DNA of 64,000 nt from Enterobacter asburiae (GTDB taxonomy: Bacteria > Pseudomonadota > Gammaproteobacteria > Enterobacterales > Enterobacteriaceae). Below, one piece after another: positions 32,730 to 42,362 of the stretch. The notes below the pieces were generated by a model that did not search any database, was not told where the DNA came from, and saw nothing but the letters and a program-made list of their open reading frames with translations. The translations under genes were made by a program, and so were the position numbers. How positions within the stretch are numbered: position 1 is the stretch's first letter; every line of letters begins with the position of its first letter. The stretch spans positions 1,798,001 to 1,862,000 of the forward strand of contig NZ_AP019632.1 of NCBI RefSeq assembly GCF_007035645.1, written 5' to 3'.

Positions 32730-33644
32730 TTATGCCTTTATGACAGGATGGCCGCTGATGGTCAGCCGAGTGCCGGAATCGTTGTGGATCAGGGAGGCAT
32801 GCGCCCCCAGCGCCAGGGTGACGGTTTGCTGCTCATGGCCGAAATCCAGACCGGTGATGACCGGAATATCCAGCCGCGAGCGAACGAAGTCGACCATGGT
32901 CTCCAGGGAGTAACCCGCGTCATAGTCATTCGGAGCAGAGCCGCTGAAGCTGCCCAGCACAATCGCGGACTGGCGTTCAAGAATACCGGCATGATAAAGC
33001 TGCAATAGCATGCGCTCGACGCGGAACGGATGTTCGTTGATATCTTCCAGCACCAGAATGCCGTCCTCGATTTGCGGCATCCACGGCGTGCCGATGAGCG
33101 AGACCAGCATCGCCAGATTGCCGCCCCAGAGCTGGCCTTCACATTCCCAGTGCGGCCCATTGCCTTGCCACTCCACGCTGTAGGTAGAATTGCGCAGCGC
33201 GCGCCAGAAATGTTCCACGGTAAACGCATCCAGCTCCGGTGCGCCGAAGTTACCGGCCAGCATCGGACCGCTGAAGGTGATGACGTTATGCAGGGCCAGC
33301 AGCCCAAGCTGGATGACGGTGAAATCGCTGTGGCCGCAGATTAGCAGCGGATTCTGCTGCTGGCGCAGCGCCAGCCCCTGCCAGTCAATGCTCTCCAGCA
33401 GCCGGCTCGCGCCATATCCGCCTCGCACCGCAAGAACAACCCGGTTTTCGCCCGTCAGGTTCACCAGACTATTGATATCATTCAGCCTCTGCGCTTCGGT
33501 ACCGGCAAAACGCTGCTGGCGGCGGGGGATAATCGTCTGATTTTCTACCTGATGGCCAGATTCCAGCAAACGCTGAACGCCCCGCTGCGCCGCGTCCTGG
33601 TTAATGCAGTAGCCCGACGGCGCGATAAGATGAAACTGAGACAT
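32730..33644 (-). CDS. ldcA: Murein tetrapeptide carboxypeptidase LdcA
   Basis: Cytoplasmic LD-carboxypeptidase that removes terminal D-Ala from recycled murein tetrapeptides, yielding reusable tripeptide. The 304-residue product equals E. coli LdcA. The nucleophile Ser106 lies in CGHSDFT; the Glu and His of the Ser-Glu-His triad lie in the C-terminal half (VLEDINEHPFRVERM and DFGHEQQTVTLALG). Divergent from emtA, another murein gene. Confidence 0.94.
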   Translation of the reverse strand: MSQFHLIAPSGYCINQDAAQRGVQRLLESGHQVENQTIIPRRQQRFAGTEAQRLNDINSLVNLTGENRVVLAVRGGYGASRLLESIDWQGLALRQQQNPLLICGHSDFTVIQLGLLALHNVITFSGPMLAGNFGAPELDAFTVEHFWRALRNSTYSVEWQGNGPHWECEGQLWGGNLAMLVSLIGTPWMPQIEDGILVLEDINEHPFRVERMLLQLYHAGILERQSAIVLGSFSGSAPNDYDAGYSLETMVDFVRSRLDIPVITGLDFGHEQQTVTLALGAHASLIHNDSGTRLTISGHPVIKA

Positions 33645-33751
33645 GGCAATTCCTTGCTGAATGAGAAACTAATTGTCTATATCATGCCGCTTATACGCTG
33701 CCTGCTTCAAGAGGCGGCGCACCGCGATGACCGGCTATAAGGATAGATGAC

Positions 33752-34363
33752 GTGAAATTGAGATGGTTTGCTTTTTTGATTGTGTTGCTCGCTGGCTGTA
33801 GTTCAAAACATGATTATCAAAACCCGCCCTGGAACCCGGAAGTGCCGGTGAAACGGGCCATGCAGTGGATGCCGATCAGTGAGCAAGCCGGGAAGGCCTG
33901 GGGCGTCAGCCCGCGTCTCATCACGGCGATCATTGCGGTGGAGTCCGGCGGTAATCCCACGCTTGTCAGCAAATCTAACGCGGTGGGGCTGATGCAGCTT
34001 AAAGCGTCAACGGCGGGCAGAGAGGTTTACCGCTACATGGGGTGGAACGGCCAGCCGTCGACCAGCGAGCTGAAAAACCCGGAACGTAACATTTCAATGG
34101 GCACGGCCTACCTGAGCATCATGGAGCATGGCGTGCTGAAGGGGATTAAGGATCCAGAGGTGATGCAGTACGCGCTGGTGGTGTCTTACGTTAACGGTGC
34201 CGGCGCGTTGCTCAGAACCTTCTCCTCTGACCGCAAAGAGGCGATAGAAGAGATTAACGGCATGGACAAAGACGAATTCTTTGAACATGTGGCGAAAAAT
34301 CACCCGGCACCACAGGCGCCTCGTTATATCTGGAAAGTACAGAAAGCGATGGATGCCATGTAA
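33752..34363 (+). CDS. emtA: Membrane-bound endo-lytic murein transglycosylase EmtA (MltE)
   Basis: Outer-membrane lipoprotein cleaving glycan strands internally to 1,6-anhydro products. Start is GTG. The lipobox is LLAGC with Cys16, and SS follows, favouring the outer membrane. The catalytic Glu64 lies in AVESGGNP of the SLT domain, then AVGLMQLK and YVNGAGALL. 203 residues as in E. coli. Converges on ycgR. Confidence 0.95.
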   Translation: MKLRWFAFLIVLLAGCSSKHDYQNPPWNPEVPVKRAMQWMPISEQAGKAWGVSPRLITAIIAVESGGNPTLVSKSNAVGLMQLKASTAGREVYRYMGWNGQPSTSELKNPERNISMGTAYLSIMEHGVLKGIKDPEVMQYALVVSYVNGAGALLRTFSSDRKEAIEEINGMDKDEFFEHVAKNHPAPQAPRYIWKVQKAMDAM

Positions 34364-34372
34364 TGCCGCAGA

Positions 34373-34402
34373 CGGGCGGCGGTCACGCTGCCCGATTTCT
34401 TC
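34373..34402. terminator. Possible terminator between emtA and ycgR
   Basis: 9-bp stem CGGGCGGCG/CGCTGCCCG (one G-T) with loop GTCA, then ATTTCTTC. The T tract is poor. Confidence 0.4.
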
Positions 34403-35132
34403 ACAGGACCTTATTTGCGCGTTCCCGCGCCTCTCGCTCCAGGGAATAGATAATACGCTGAAGCTCACGCTCCGCGCCGGGCCCGACGTTCAGGAAACGG
34501 AAGCTCAGACGCGGCGTGGTAATGGTTTCATTTTTGCTGTCCACGACGGTGCGGTCGCTGATGGCAATCAGCTGTGCATCGAAATAAAAGCGACCCCAGC
34601 CCCCCATATCCAGTTCGATTTGCGTAAACCGCATGCCCTCTACCAGCCCGTCCGGTTTCGGCGTGTCCATCAGCGCGCCCATGCCGCCCAGCGACAGATC
34701 GAAGAGGCGGAAGCGGATCTCTTTTTTGTCCGGCATTTTGGCCTTACAAAAATAGGCGGGGTGAAGCGGGGCGCTGATGCGGAAATATTCACGACGCTGA
34801 ACAAACCAGAGATTGGTCGGAAGCGGGGTAACAAAAGCCGGCAGTCCCTGGTATTCGCTCAGTTCCAGCCGCGACAGGACAAACTCCACTTTGGCGCCCT
34901 GCGTTTCGGCCATCACCGCGATATTCTCCGCTTTCAGCGCCGCGCGGTTTTCATACTCCTGACTGCCTAAATCAATCACCAGCCGATCCTGCGAGGCGTC
35001 AAGGATCTTGCTGATGAACTGATTATTCGACCAGCTGATGCGCAGCGGCACTTCACCTTTTTGCAGGTCGCGTAATACCCCTAATACAGCCAGCGGATTT
35101 TGCTTGAGGAACTGCTCACTGTAATGACTCAC
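34401..35132 (-). CDS. ycgR: Flagellar brake protein YcgR (c-di-GMP receptor)
   Basis: When bound to c-di-GMP, YcgR contacts the flagellar motor and slows swimming. The 243-residue product has the YcgR N-terminal domain (about 1-108) and a PilZ domain. Both c-di-GMP motifs are intact: RREYFR (Arg114, Arg118) and DLSLGG (145-150). A near-perfect flagellar sigma-28 promoter lies upstream. It shares the window with the c-di-GMP phosphodiesterase pdeD. Confidence 0.95.
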   Translation of the reverse strand: MSHYSEQFLKQNPLAVLGVLRDLQKGEVPLRISWSNNQFISKILDASQDRLVIDLGSQEYENRAALKAENIAVMAETQGAKVEFVLSRLELSEYQGLPAFVTPLPTNLWFVQRREYFRISAPLHPAYFCKAKMPDKKEIRFRLFDLSLGGMGALMDTPKPDGLVEGMRFTQIELDMGGWGRFYFDAQLIAISDRTVVDSKNETITTPRLSFRFLNVGPGAERELQRIIYSLEREARERANKVL

Positions 35133-35171
35133 GCCGGATGGCTCCTTGATAGATGACAGACTGTCTTAGCG

Positions 35172-35198
35172 TTATCGGCAATCTGCAATGAAACTTAA
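35172..35198 (-). promoter_or_regulatory. Sigma-28 (FliA) promoter of ycgR
   Basis: Minus strand TTAAGTTT-N11-GCCGATAA. The -10 is a perfect match and the -35 is 7 of 8 to TAAAGTTT. About 40 bp before the ycgR start. Confidence 0.85.
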
Positions 35199-35274
35199 TA
35201 CAAACCGGTGAGTTTTTTTTGCCTGTTTAACCAAAGATAAGTCGGTGAGATGAAAATGGTTTTCCGGCGATGAC

Positions 35275-35284
35275 CTATACTTAA
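35275..35284 (+). promoter_or_regulatory. Candidate sigma-S -10 element of ymgE
   Basis: CTATACTTAA matches the sigma-S -10 consensus. About 55 bp upstream of the ymgE ATG. Confidence 0.5.
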
Positions 35285-35340
35285 GTTAGCTGTGCAGAAG
35301 GTTTTCTGCGCACGCGTTAAACCTGCAAGAGGGCATCGCT

Positions 35341-35595
35341 ATGGGTATCATCGCCTGGATTATCTTTGGTCTTATTGCTGGCGCTATCGCTAAACTGATC
35401 ATGCCGGGAAACGATGGCGGCGGCTTTATTTTGACCTGTGTACTCGGGGTCGTTGGTGCGGTTGTGGGCGGCTGGCTGGCGACGATGTTTGGCTTTGGAG
35501 GCAACATAAGTGGTTTCGACCTGCACAGTTTTCTGGTCGCTGTCGTGGGTGCCATTGTGGTGCTGGGCATATTCAGGTTACTGCGACGAGCATAA
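35341..35595 (+). CDS. ymgE: GlsB/YeaQ/YmgE-family small membrane protein
   Basis: An 84-residue, Gly-rich protein with three hydrophobic helices (IIAWIIFGLIAGAIA; FILTCVLGVVGAVVGGWLA; FLVAVVGAIVVLGIF), the pattern of transglycosylase-associated stress proteins. Biochemical function is unknown; relatives are stationary-phase or stress induced, which suits the sigma-S-like element upstream. Position next to ycgR matches E. coli ymgE. Confidence 0.88.
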   Translation: MGIIAWIIFGLIAGAIAKLIMPGNDGGGFILTCVLGVVGAVVGGWLATMFGFGGNISGFDLHSFLVAVVGAIVVLGIFRLLRRA

Positions 35596-35603
35596 ATTGA
35601 CGT

Positions 35604-35635
35604 AAACGGCTCTCTGCGGAGGGCCGTTTTTTTTG
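35604..35635 (+). terminator. Terminator of ymgE
   Basis: AAACGGCTCTC/GAGGGCCGTTT stem with loop TGCG and a tract of eight to ten T. Confidence 0.9.
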
Positions 35636-35661
35636 CCTGAGTATTGATTTGTTAATCTAAA

Positions 35662-35676
35662 TGATAATAATTGTCG
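35662..35676 (+). promoter_or_regulatory. Fur box upstream of the TonB-dependent receptor
   Basis: TGATAAT-A-ATTGTCG matches the 7-1-7 Fur model (first arm 7/7, second 5/7). 33 bp upstream of the receptor start. Confidence 0.7.
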
Positions 35677-35708
35677 TTCCGTATTGCATCTAACAACAAG
35701 ACGACATT

Positions 35709-37811
35709 ATGAATACCTCACGTTTTACGCTTTGCGCTCTGGCAGGGGCCGTCACGCTGGCATTGCAGGTCCCGGCGTTTGCCGAAGAATCCACCATCGT
35801 CGTCACGGGCTCAGAGCAGGGCAGCGCGCTGCCGGCCTGGACGAACAGCGCCACGAAATCGGCCGTTGCCGAAAGTAAAACGCCGCAGGTCATCACGACC
35901 CTCTCTGCGCCGGAAATTGAAAAGCGTCATGCGAATTCGGTGAATGAAATCCTGCGCTATGCCCCGGGCGTCTCAACCGAGGTGCGGGGGAATACCTCCT
36001 ACATGAGCGAATATAAAATTCGTGGCTTTACCGTCGACCAGGAGTTCTACAACGGGCTGCAGCTGCCCTATAACGTCACCGGCAATACCAAAGCGCGCAT
36101 CGATCCGCTGCTGATCGACAGCGTTGATATCCTGAAAGGCCCCTCATCGGTCCTTTACGGCGGCGGTTCGCCGGGCGGGCTGGTGAATATTCAAAGTAAA
36201 AAACCGCAGCGGGAAGCCCGAACCGAAATCGGCGTTAACACCGGAAACCGTAATCTGAAAGAGGGATACCTCGATTCAACCGGGCAGATTGCCGACAGCG
36301 ACTGGAACTACCGTCTGCTGGGCAAAGCCACGGAAAACGACGATCAGCCGCACACTACCCGGTATGAAAACTACCTGGTTGCGCCGTCCGTCACCTGGCA
36401 GCCCGACAGCAAAACCCGCCTCACCCTGGACGCGCTGGCGCAAAACACCCCGAGCCTGACGCCGTCTAATCCGCTGCCGCTCGCCTACCTGCGCTCGAAA
36501 TATGCGGGCAAGCGCGATTATGCCGGAGACGAATGGAGCGGGTTTAAGCAGCGTCAGTGGATGCTGGGCTACAGCTTTGAACATGAATTTGACAGCGGCT
36601 GGGGCTTTAATCAGAAAGCGCGCTATTTCGACGTCGATACCCACCAGCGCAGCGTCTACGCGACAGGCACGGGAAGCGAGGCGTATCAGCTCAACCGCTT
36701 TGCCTACACCACCGATGAAGACCTTAAGAGCTTCAACATCGACAACCAGGTGACCAAAACCGTTGCCCTGGGCGACTGGAAACACCACCTGCTGGCCGGG
36801 TTTGACTATCAGAAGCTGAATTCCCATTTCCATTATCGCTACGCGTCGGCCACGCCGGGCATCGATATGCGGCATCCTGACTATTCGCAGATCCAGGAAA
36901 GCGCGCTGGGGCTCTATACTGCCCAGAAAAACCGTCTCAGCTATCAGCAGAACGGCTATTACTTACAGGATCAGGTAGAGTTTGGCGGCCTCAACCTGCT
37001 GGGCAGCCTGCGCTACGACGATTACCGCTCCGTTACTACCAACTACCTGCAAAACGGTGATAAAGCCTGGGTATCGCAGGATCGCGTCACCAAACGCCTG
37101 GGCGCGCTTTACGCCTTCGATAACGGGATTTCGCCGTTTATCAGCTATTCAGAAGGTTTCGCGCCGGTGTCGCCGCAGGGTACGCTCGTGGCGAAAGACG
37201 TCAAACCGACTACCAGCAAGCAGGTGGAAGGCGGGGTGAAATATTTGCTGGCCGACTACGCCACCACCTTTACCGCCTCGGTGTTTAACATCCGGCAGAA
37301 AAATGTCGTCACCTCCGATCCGGGCTTCCTGAACTATCGTCAGACCGGGGAAGTGGAATCCAAAGGGGCAGAGCTCTCCGCCATCAGCCGTCCGACGGAC
37401 AACCTGACGCTGATTGCCAACTATGCGTACACCCACGCGATCAACCGGGAAGATGACAAATACAAAGGCAAACGTCCAACGCAGGTACCGGAGAATGCCT
37501 TCAACCTCTGGGGGGATTACACCTTTGACAACACGCCGCTGAAAGGACTGATGCTGGGGGCTGGGGCACGCTACACCGGGCCGATGGAAATCTCTCCGGC
37601 AAACGATGCGGGTAAGCTGGGGGGCACCACGCAGTACGATCTGGCGGCTTCCTACCGGATGGGTGAAATCCTGCCCTCGCTGGCAGGGCTAACGCTTAAG
37701 GCCAGCGCGCAGAACATCACTAATAAAGAGACGCTGACCTGCTACGACGCGACCAACTGCTGGATTGGGCGTGACAGGACGTATCAGCTAGGGGCGAGTT
37801 ATAGTTTCTGA
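35709..37811 (+). CDS. TonB-dependent ferric-siderophore receptor
   Basis: A 700-residue outer-membrane receptor. The signal peptide ends in VPAFA at residue 25, followed by a TonB-box-like TIVVTG, then a plug domain (about 55-165: TPQVITTLSAPEIE, DILKGPSSVLYGGGSPGGLVN) and a 22-strand beta-barrel ending in the required terminal aromatic (GASYSF). The plug and length fit the hydroxamate-siderophore receptors (FhuA/FoxA-like). I cannot name the ligand. No biosynthesis or ABC uptake genes adjoin it. The Fur box implies iron repression. The flanking order suggests insertion between ymgE and treA. Confidence 0.88.
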   Translation: MNTSRFTLCALAGAVTLALQVPAFAEESTIVVTGSEQGSALPAWTNSATKSAVAESKTPQVITTLSAPEIEKRHANSVNEILRYAPGVSTEVRGNTSYMSEYKIRGFTVDQEFYNGLQLPYNVTGNTKARIDPLLIDSVDILKGPSSVLYGGGSPGGLVNIQSKKPQREARTEIGVNTGNRNLKEGYLDSTGQIADSDWNYRLLGKATENDDQPHTTRYENYLVAPSVTWQPDSKTRLTLDALAQNTPSLTPSNPLPLAYLRSKYAGKRDYAGDEWSGFKQRQWMLGYSFEHEFDSGWGFNQKARYFDVDTHQRSVYATGTGSEAYQLNRFAYTTDEDLKSFNIDNQVTKTVALGDWKHHLLAGFDYQKLNSHFHYRYASATPGIDMRHPDYSQIQESALGLYTAQKNRLSYQQNGYYLQDQVEFGGLNLLGSLRYDDYRSVTTNYLQNGDKAWVSQDRVTKRLGALYAFDNGISPFISYSEGFAPVSPQGTLVAKDVKPTTSKQVEGGVKYLLADYATTFTASVFNIRQKNVVTSDPGFLNYRQTGEVESKGAELSAISRPTDNLTLIANYAYTHAINREDDKYKGKRPTQVPENAFNLWGDYTFDNTPLKGLMLGAGARYTGPMEISPANDAGKLGGTTQYDLAASYRMGEILPSLAGLTLKASAQNITNKETLTCYDATNCWIGRDRTYQLGASYSF

Positions 37812-38185
37812 CGATCGTTTCCCTTTCCCGGTGCTGAGGGATCTCCAGTAAATTTTTAACCAGAAGCGATTTTGTATTTTTAAAGTGAAACGATTTATTC
37901 GCAGCGACGCCATGGTCCGGCTGTAAATCGCTGAGGCGTTTCCTGAAGGCCGGGGCGAGGCGCATGGATGCGCCGAGAGGGCGGGCTTTACAGGGACGTT
38001 ACCTCCGCCCGTCCCCGATAAGCCGGAAGGAATAAGACGAGGGCACCGCGAAGCGGCGATTTACCGCCGGGAGCCCGGGTAGCCAGGGTGGTGGCGATTG
38101 AGCCACCCTGGCACGTTCACAGATCATGTCGTTAAAGAGTAGCAAGGAACATAAAGTGAACGGAATGACCACCGCAGTCGTATGT

Positions 38186-38224
38186 TCCCCTCACCATAAC
38201 CCTCTCCCCAAAGGGGCGAGGGGA
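38186..38224. repeat. CCCTCTCCC-type intergenic repeat, second copy
   Basis: CCCCTCACCATAACCCTCTCCCC with the GGGGCGAGGGG inverted arm. Same family as 23254-23289. Confidence 0.55.
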
Positions 38225-38269
38225 TTGTTGGCTACTCGCATTAATTTGTGAGGATTAGAGCCAGCACGC

Positions 38270-38302
38270 GCAGGCCGGGGAAGGCGTAGCCGCCACCCGG
38301 CA
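38270..38302. repeat. REP element
   Basis: GCAGGCCGGGGAAGGCGTAGCCGCC...CCGGCA unit, at the 3' end of treA. Confidence 0.75.
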
Positions 38303-38308
38303 ATACCC

Positions 38309-39994
38309 TTACTGCGCCGCAGCTTTCACCGGCGCAGCTTCCTCATTCGCCGCAGGCTGATTCTCCGGCACGCTGTCGCACGGTTTTGCTTTCGGACAGA
38401 CCCGATCCAGCATTTTCAGCGTCACGCCGTTACTCCAGCCGAAGCCGTCCTGCAGCGGATACTCACCGCCGCCGCCGCCCGTACCGGTTGTCGAGACGTC
38501 ATACTTCTCGACCAGTTTCTTTTCGCGGTCGTAAGTATGCTGAACGTTCTTCAGGAAGCGCCAGGTCACGTCCATCGAGACCTTCTCCTGTCCGTAATTC
38601 TGCAGCCCTTCCGCCGCCACCCACTGCAGCGGGGCCCAGCCGTTTGGCGCATCCCACTGCTGGCCGCTATTGACGGTGGTGGTCGCAATACCGCCCGGCT
38701 TCAACAGGCGCGACGAGGTTGCCGCGGCGACTTTATCGGCCCGGTCCTGCGCCGCCGCCTTCACGTAAAGCGGGAACAGGGCTGCCGCCGTGAGCTGATT
38801 GCGTACCTTCTTGCTTTTCAGATCGTAATCCGCGTACCAGCCCTCTTTATCATTCCACAGGTGGCTCTCGATGGCTTTCTGACGCGCCGTTGCCAGCGCC
38901 TCGTATTTACTTGCGCTGGCGGCGTCGCCACTCTCCTGGCTTGCCCGCGCCAGCAGTTTTTCCATCTTGAACATCAGGGCGTTCAGGTCCACGGGGACAA
39001 TGCTGGTGGTCCGGATGGTGCCGAGCTTTTGCGGATCGTCCATCCAGCGCGAGCTAAAGTCCCAGCCCGAGGCCGCAGCGGAACGCAAATCACGGTAGAT
39101 CTCGGTCGCAGGCCGGTTAGGGTTACTTTTGGCGGTATTCACGTCGTCAAGCCAGGACTCCGGGCGCGGGGTATCGCGGTCGTCCCAGTAGCGGTTGAGG
39201 ATAGCGCCGTCGTCCAGCTTCACCACGCGTTTGTTAGCCTGCCCCGGCTGAAGGGCGTCGACGCCGTCCATCCAGTAGGCATACTCTTTCTCCATCTGCG
39301 GGCGGTACTTCTTCAGCGCATCGCTGTCGTGGGTCGCCAGCAGTTCAACCATCATTGAGAAAAACGGCGGCTGGGAGCGGCTCAGGTAATAGCTGCGGTT
39401 GCCGTTGGGAATGTGGCCGAAGGTGTCAATCTCATACGCAAAGTTATCCACCATGTCGCTGATTTTGTCCCAGTGTTCGCTCTCCGCCAGGCCCAGCATG
39501 GTGAAATAGCTGTCCCAGTAGTAGACCTCGCGGAAACGGCCGCCGGGCACAACGTAAGGTTTGGGTAACGGCAGAAGGGAATCCCATTTGTTGCTGGCTT
39601 TATCCGTGGTGCGCGTCAGCACGGGCCAGAGATCGTCGATGTGCTCACGTAAACTTTGTCCAGCAGGCGGAACATATTTTTCCCCTTCCGCAGGGAGCGT
39701 AAAGTTCATCTCGACAAAGTGGCGTAAGTCAAAGCTGGACTGCGCGTGCTGCATCCGGTAATCCGCCAGAATCATCAGCGGGTCGCTTTTGGGGACGGCA
39801 TCAGCAAAGGTTTTCTGATCGGGAAACAGTTTGGCGCTTTGCACATCGTTAAACAGAGGGCCCAGCAAAATATCGGGTGAGGTTGTCTGGGCTGCGGGGC
39901 TATCATCGGCATAACCGCAAGTCGTGACGCCGAGCAGCGCGCCTCCTAACGCAAGGGGCAAGAACGCGGGGCGTAGTGTACGAGGTCTTATCAT
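38309..39994 (-). CDS. treA: Periplasmic trehalase TreA
   Basis: Glycoside hydrolase family 37 enzyme splitting trehalose to two glucose in the periplasm. I start at [11 protein letters not shown], with AGGAG eight bases upstream, giving 561 residues (E. coli 565). The signal peptide is about residues 1-29 ([14 protein letters not shown]). Both GH37 signatures are present: [14 protein letters not shown] and [12 protein letters not shown]. The tail is Ala/Pro-rich with two cysteines (CPKAKPC). Glucose released would enter through the PTS. Confidence 0.95.
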   Translation of the reverse strand: MIRPRTLRPAFLPLALGGALLGVTTCGYADDSPAAQTTSPDILLGPLFNDVQSAKLFPDQKTFADAVPKSDPLMILADYRMQHAQSSFDLRHFVEMNFTLPAEGEKYVPPAGQSLREHIDDLWPVLTRTTDKASNKWDSLLPLPKPYVVPGGRFREVYYWDSYFTMLGLAESEHWDKISDMVDNFAYEIDTFGHIPNGNRSYYLSRSQPPFFSMMVELLATHDSDALKKYRPQMEKEYAYWMDGVDALQPGQANKRVVKLDDGAILNRYWDDRDTPRPESWLDDVNTAKSNPNRPATEIYRDLRSAAASGWDFSSRWMDDPQKLGTIRTTSIVPVDLNALMFKMEKLLARASQESGDAASASKYEALATARQKAIESHLWNDKEGWYADYDLKSKKVRNQLTAAALFPLYVKAAAQDRADKVAAATSSRLLKPGGIATTTVNSGQQWDAPNGWAPLQWVAAEGLQNYGQEKVSMDVTWRFLKNVQHTYDREKKLVEKYDVSTTGTGGGGGEYPLQDGFGWSNGVTLKMLDRVCPKAKPCDSVPENQPAANEEAAPVKAAAQ

Positions 39995-40096
39995 CAGTTC
40001 GTCTCCTGTCTTCACTAAACAGCGTGACCGCTGTTGTCAATCACCTGAAAACCTTAGACGAATATTGCCCGCTTCGCGTTAATAATTGCCTGCCCG

Positions 40097-41053
40097 TCAG
40101 ACCTCTTCCGGCGTCTGGCTGGCTTCCCGCAGCGTGCCCGGCGCATGTCCTATGATGCGCTTAAATGCCCGGCTAAATGCCGCCAGAGAGCCGTACCCCA
40201 GCCGCAGCGCGACGGTTTCAATCGGCTGATTTTCGTGGCGAATGTACTGGATGGCCAGCCGCATCCTCAGCTCGCTGAGATATTTTGCCGGGGTGGTTCC
40301 CGTCGCGGCCAGAAACCGTTCGGCGAACACGGAACGGGACGTGCCCGCTTCTTTTGCCAGATCCGCCACGCTCCAGTTCAGGCCGGGCTGCTGGTGCATG
40401 GCGTAAATGGCCCGGCTCAGGCGCGGGTCGCGCAGAACCTGCACCCAGCCGGTGGCTTTACCACAGCCGCCATCAACCCAGCCGCGCACGATTAACGCCG
40501 CCACCACGTCGGCCAGACGCGCAAGGATCCCGGCGTATCCGGCCTGACGCGACACGGACTCCCGCTCCATCGCCGCCAGCAGCGGGTGGATCTCCGGCCA
40601 GGTGGACATCAGCCGGCTGACCATCATCACTTCCGGCATTGCCTTGATCAGCGGCTGCATCCCGCCCAGCTCAAAATCCATGCATCCGCTAAAGATGATG
40701 GTGTTCTCGCTTTCCGGGCAGGGCTCGCAGGTGATGGCACACACCGAGCTGCAGATGGGCTCGCTGGGAAAGGCATTGATGGGCGTAATGGTTGCCCGCT
40801 CGTCAGAGAGCAGGGCATGGGAATTACCGCAAGGAATAAAAAGGGCATCGCCGCTGCTCAGTTCGAACGTCGCACCGCTTTCCATTCGCAGCAGGGCGCT
40901 ACCGTGGCTCACAAAATGAAACTGCGCCCTACCGGGCGCCTGATGGAACGCGACGCCAAACGGCGCGCTGGCCTGGATCCGCCGGTATTTCACACCTGAC
41001 AGACGCATGCCGCGTAAAAGTTCGCTGATCAGATCGGGTGACTGTACGGTCAT
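40097..41053 (-). CDS. AraC-family regulator with N-terminal cupin domain
   Basis: A 318-residue regulator. A cupin-type sensor domain covers about residues 30-190 (FHFVSHGSALLRMESGATFELSSGDALFIPCG), and two AraC helix-turn-helix units form the C-terminus (about 215-310: WSVADLAKEAGTSRSVFAERF, VALRLGYGSLAAFSRAFKRIIGHAPG). Cys-containing inserts (SSVCAITCEPCPESE) near residue 105 resemble redox-sensing members such as RclR, but this is only suggestive. Divergent from the MFS gene, which it most likely controls. Inducer unknown. Confidence 0.85.
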   Translation of the reverse strand: MTVQSPDLISELLRGMRLSGVKYRRIQASAPFGVAFHQAPGRAQFHFVSHGSALLRMESGATFELSSGDALFIPCGNSHALLSDERATITPINAFPSEPICSSVCAITCEPCPESENTIIFSGCMDFELGGMQPLIKAMPEVMMVSRLMSTWPEIHPLLAAMERESVSRQAGYAGILARLADVVAALIVRGWVDGGCGKATGWVQVLRDPRLSRAIYAMHQQPGLNWSVADLAKEAGTSRSVFAERFLAATGTTPAKYLSELRMRLAIQYIRHENQPIETVALRLGYGSLAAFSRAFKRIIGHAPGTLREASQTPEEV

Positions 41054-41168
41054 GGCGCAACTCCGGACGAATAATCAATAAGTGGAGATTATATGTCATA
41101 GATCGTCCAGGGTGAACCTTCTATGCTTTTGCGACAGTTGTCACATTTTTATAACGGGAGAAAAACAG

Positions 41169-42356
41169 ATGAATTCATGTGTCGCGGCGAGCGAGGCGGT
41201 AGCGCCTGCAAAACCCGCCTGGCGGGCCGTCTATTCACTGGGGCTGGGGGTGTTTGGTTTGATTACGGCAGAATTTCTGCCCGCCAGTTTGTTAACGCCG
41301 ATGGCCGCGAGCCTGGGCGTGAGTGAAGGAATGGCCGGACAGGCCGTCACCGCCACCGCGCTGGTTGCGCTGGTAACCGGACTGCTGATTACGCCGGCGA
41401 CCAAAAGCATCGACCGCCGCTGGGTGCTGATGTTTTTCTCGGTCCTGCAAATTATCTCCAGCCTGCTGGTGGCCTTTGCGCCCAACCTGCACGTCCTGCT
41501 GATGGGGCGTTTGCTGCTCGGGATAGCCATCGGCGGATTCTGGGCGATGTCGACGGCGACCACGATGCGTCTGGTTCCGGCGGATAAAGTGCCGAAGGCG
41601 CTGGCGGTGATATTTTCCAGCGTATCGATAGCCACGGTGGTCGCGGCGCCGCTCGGCAGCTACCTGGGCAGCCTGATCGGCTGGCGCAACGTCTTTGTGC
41701 TCTGCATTCTGCCGAGCATGCTGGCGCTGCTGTGGCAGCTCTGGGTCCTGCCGTCCATGAAGCCGGAGAGCAGCGGCAGCCTGAGTACGCTGTTCCGCGT
41801 GCTGCGTCGTCCGGGGATGATCGGCGGCATGCTGGCGACCATCCTGATTTTCAGCGGCCATTTCGCCTTCTTTACCTACCTGCGCCCGTTCCTGGAAACG
41901 GTGGGGCAGGCGAGCGTGGAGACCATTTCGCTGATCCTGCTGGGCTTTGGGCTCGCCAACTTTGTCGGCACCTCCGTTGCCGGGCATCTGCTGGCGCGTA
42001 ATCTGCGCCTGACGCTGGCGCTGGTGCCGTTCGCGATGGGCGTTCTCGCGCTCACGATGGTGGCGTTTGGTCATCTGGCGATGCTGGACGGGTTCCTGGT
42101 CGCGCTGTGGGGCTTTGCATTTGGTCTGGTTCCGGTGGGCTGGTCAACCTGGCTTGCCACAACCGTTCCGGATGAAGCCGAAAGTGCAGGCGGGCTGCTG
42201 GTGGCCTCAATTCAGCTGGCAATAAGTGCCGGTGCGGCCGGGGGTGGCGCGGTATTTGACCTCAACGGCGCCAGCGGCGTATTCGCCGGAAGCGGCCTTC
42301 TGCTGGTAACGGCGATGGTGATTGTGCTTATGGGCGTGAAAGTGAAAGCAGAGTGA
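41169..42356 (+). CDS. MFS efflux transporter, DHA1 type (NepI-like)
   Basis: A 395-residue, 12-helix major facilitator. I start at MNSCVAASEAV, with GGAG eight bases upstream, since the longer frame has no similarity. The motif-A loop is degenerate (TKSIDRRWVLMF), while EFLPASLLTPMAASLGVSEG and GFWAMSTATTMRLVP closely resemble NepI, a purine-nucleoside exporter. The substrate is not known. Probably regulated by the divergent AraC protein. Confidence 0.85.
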   Translation: MNSCVAASEAVAPAKPAWRAVYSLGLGVFGLITAEFLPASLLTPMAASLGVSEGMAGQAVTATALVALVTGLLITPATKSIDRRWVLMFFSVLQIISSLLVAFAPNLHVLLMGRLLLGIAIGGFWAMSTATTMRLVPADKVPKALAVIFSSVSIATVVAAPLGSYLGSLIGWRNVFVLCILPSMLALLWQLWVLPSMKPESSGSLSTLFRVLRRPGMIGGMLATILIFSGHFAFFTYLRPFLETVGQASVETISLILLGFGLANFVGTSVAGHLLARNLRLTLALVPFAMGVLALTMVAFGHLAMLDGFLVALWGFAFGLVPVGWSTWLATTVPDEAESAGGLLVASIQLAISAGAAGGGAVFDLNGASGVFAGSGLLLVTAMVIVLMGVKVKAE

Positions 42357-42362
42357 GCCTTT

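Larger units (their letters stand above)
37812..38308. other. Hairpin-rich gene-free stretch between the receptor and treA
   Basis: No convincing coding frame. It holds the palindrome GGCGCAT-GG-ATGCGCC (37959-37974), a GGGCGG...CCGCCC pair (about 37980-38012), a perfect 10-bp stem GCCAGGGTGG/CCACCCTGGC with an 11-nt loop (about 38093-38123), a CCCTCACC...CTCTCCCC repeat (38186-38224) and a REP unit (38270-38302). It looks like stacked intergenic repeats; transcription is unknown. Confidence 0.6.
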
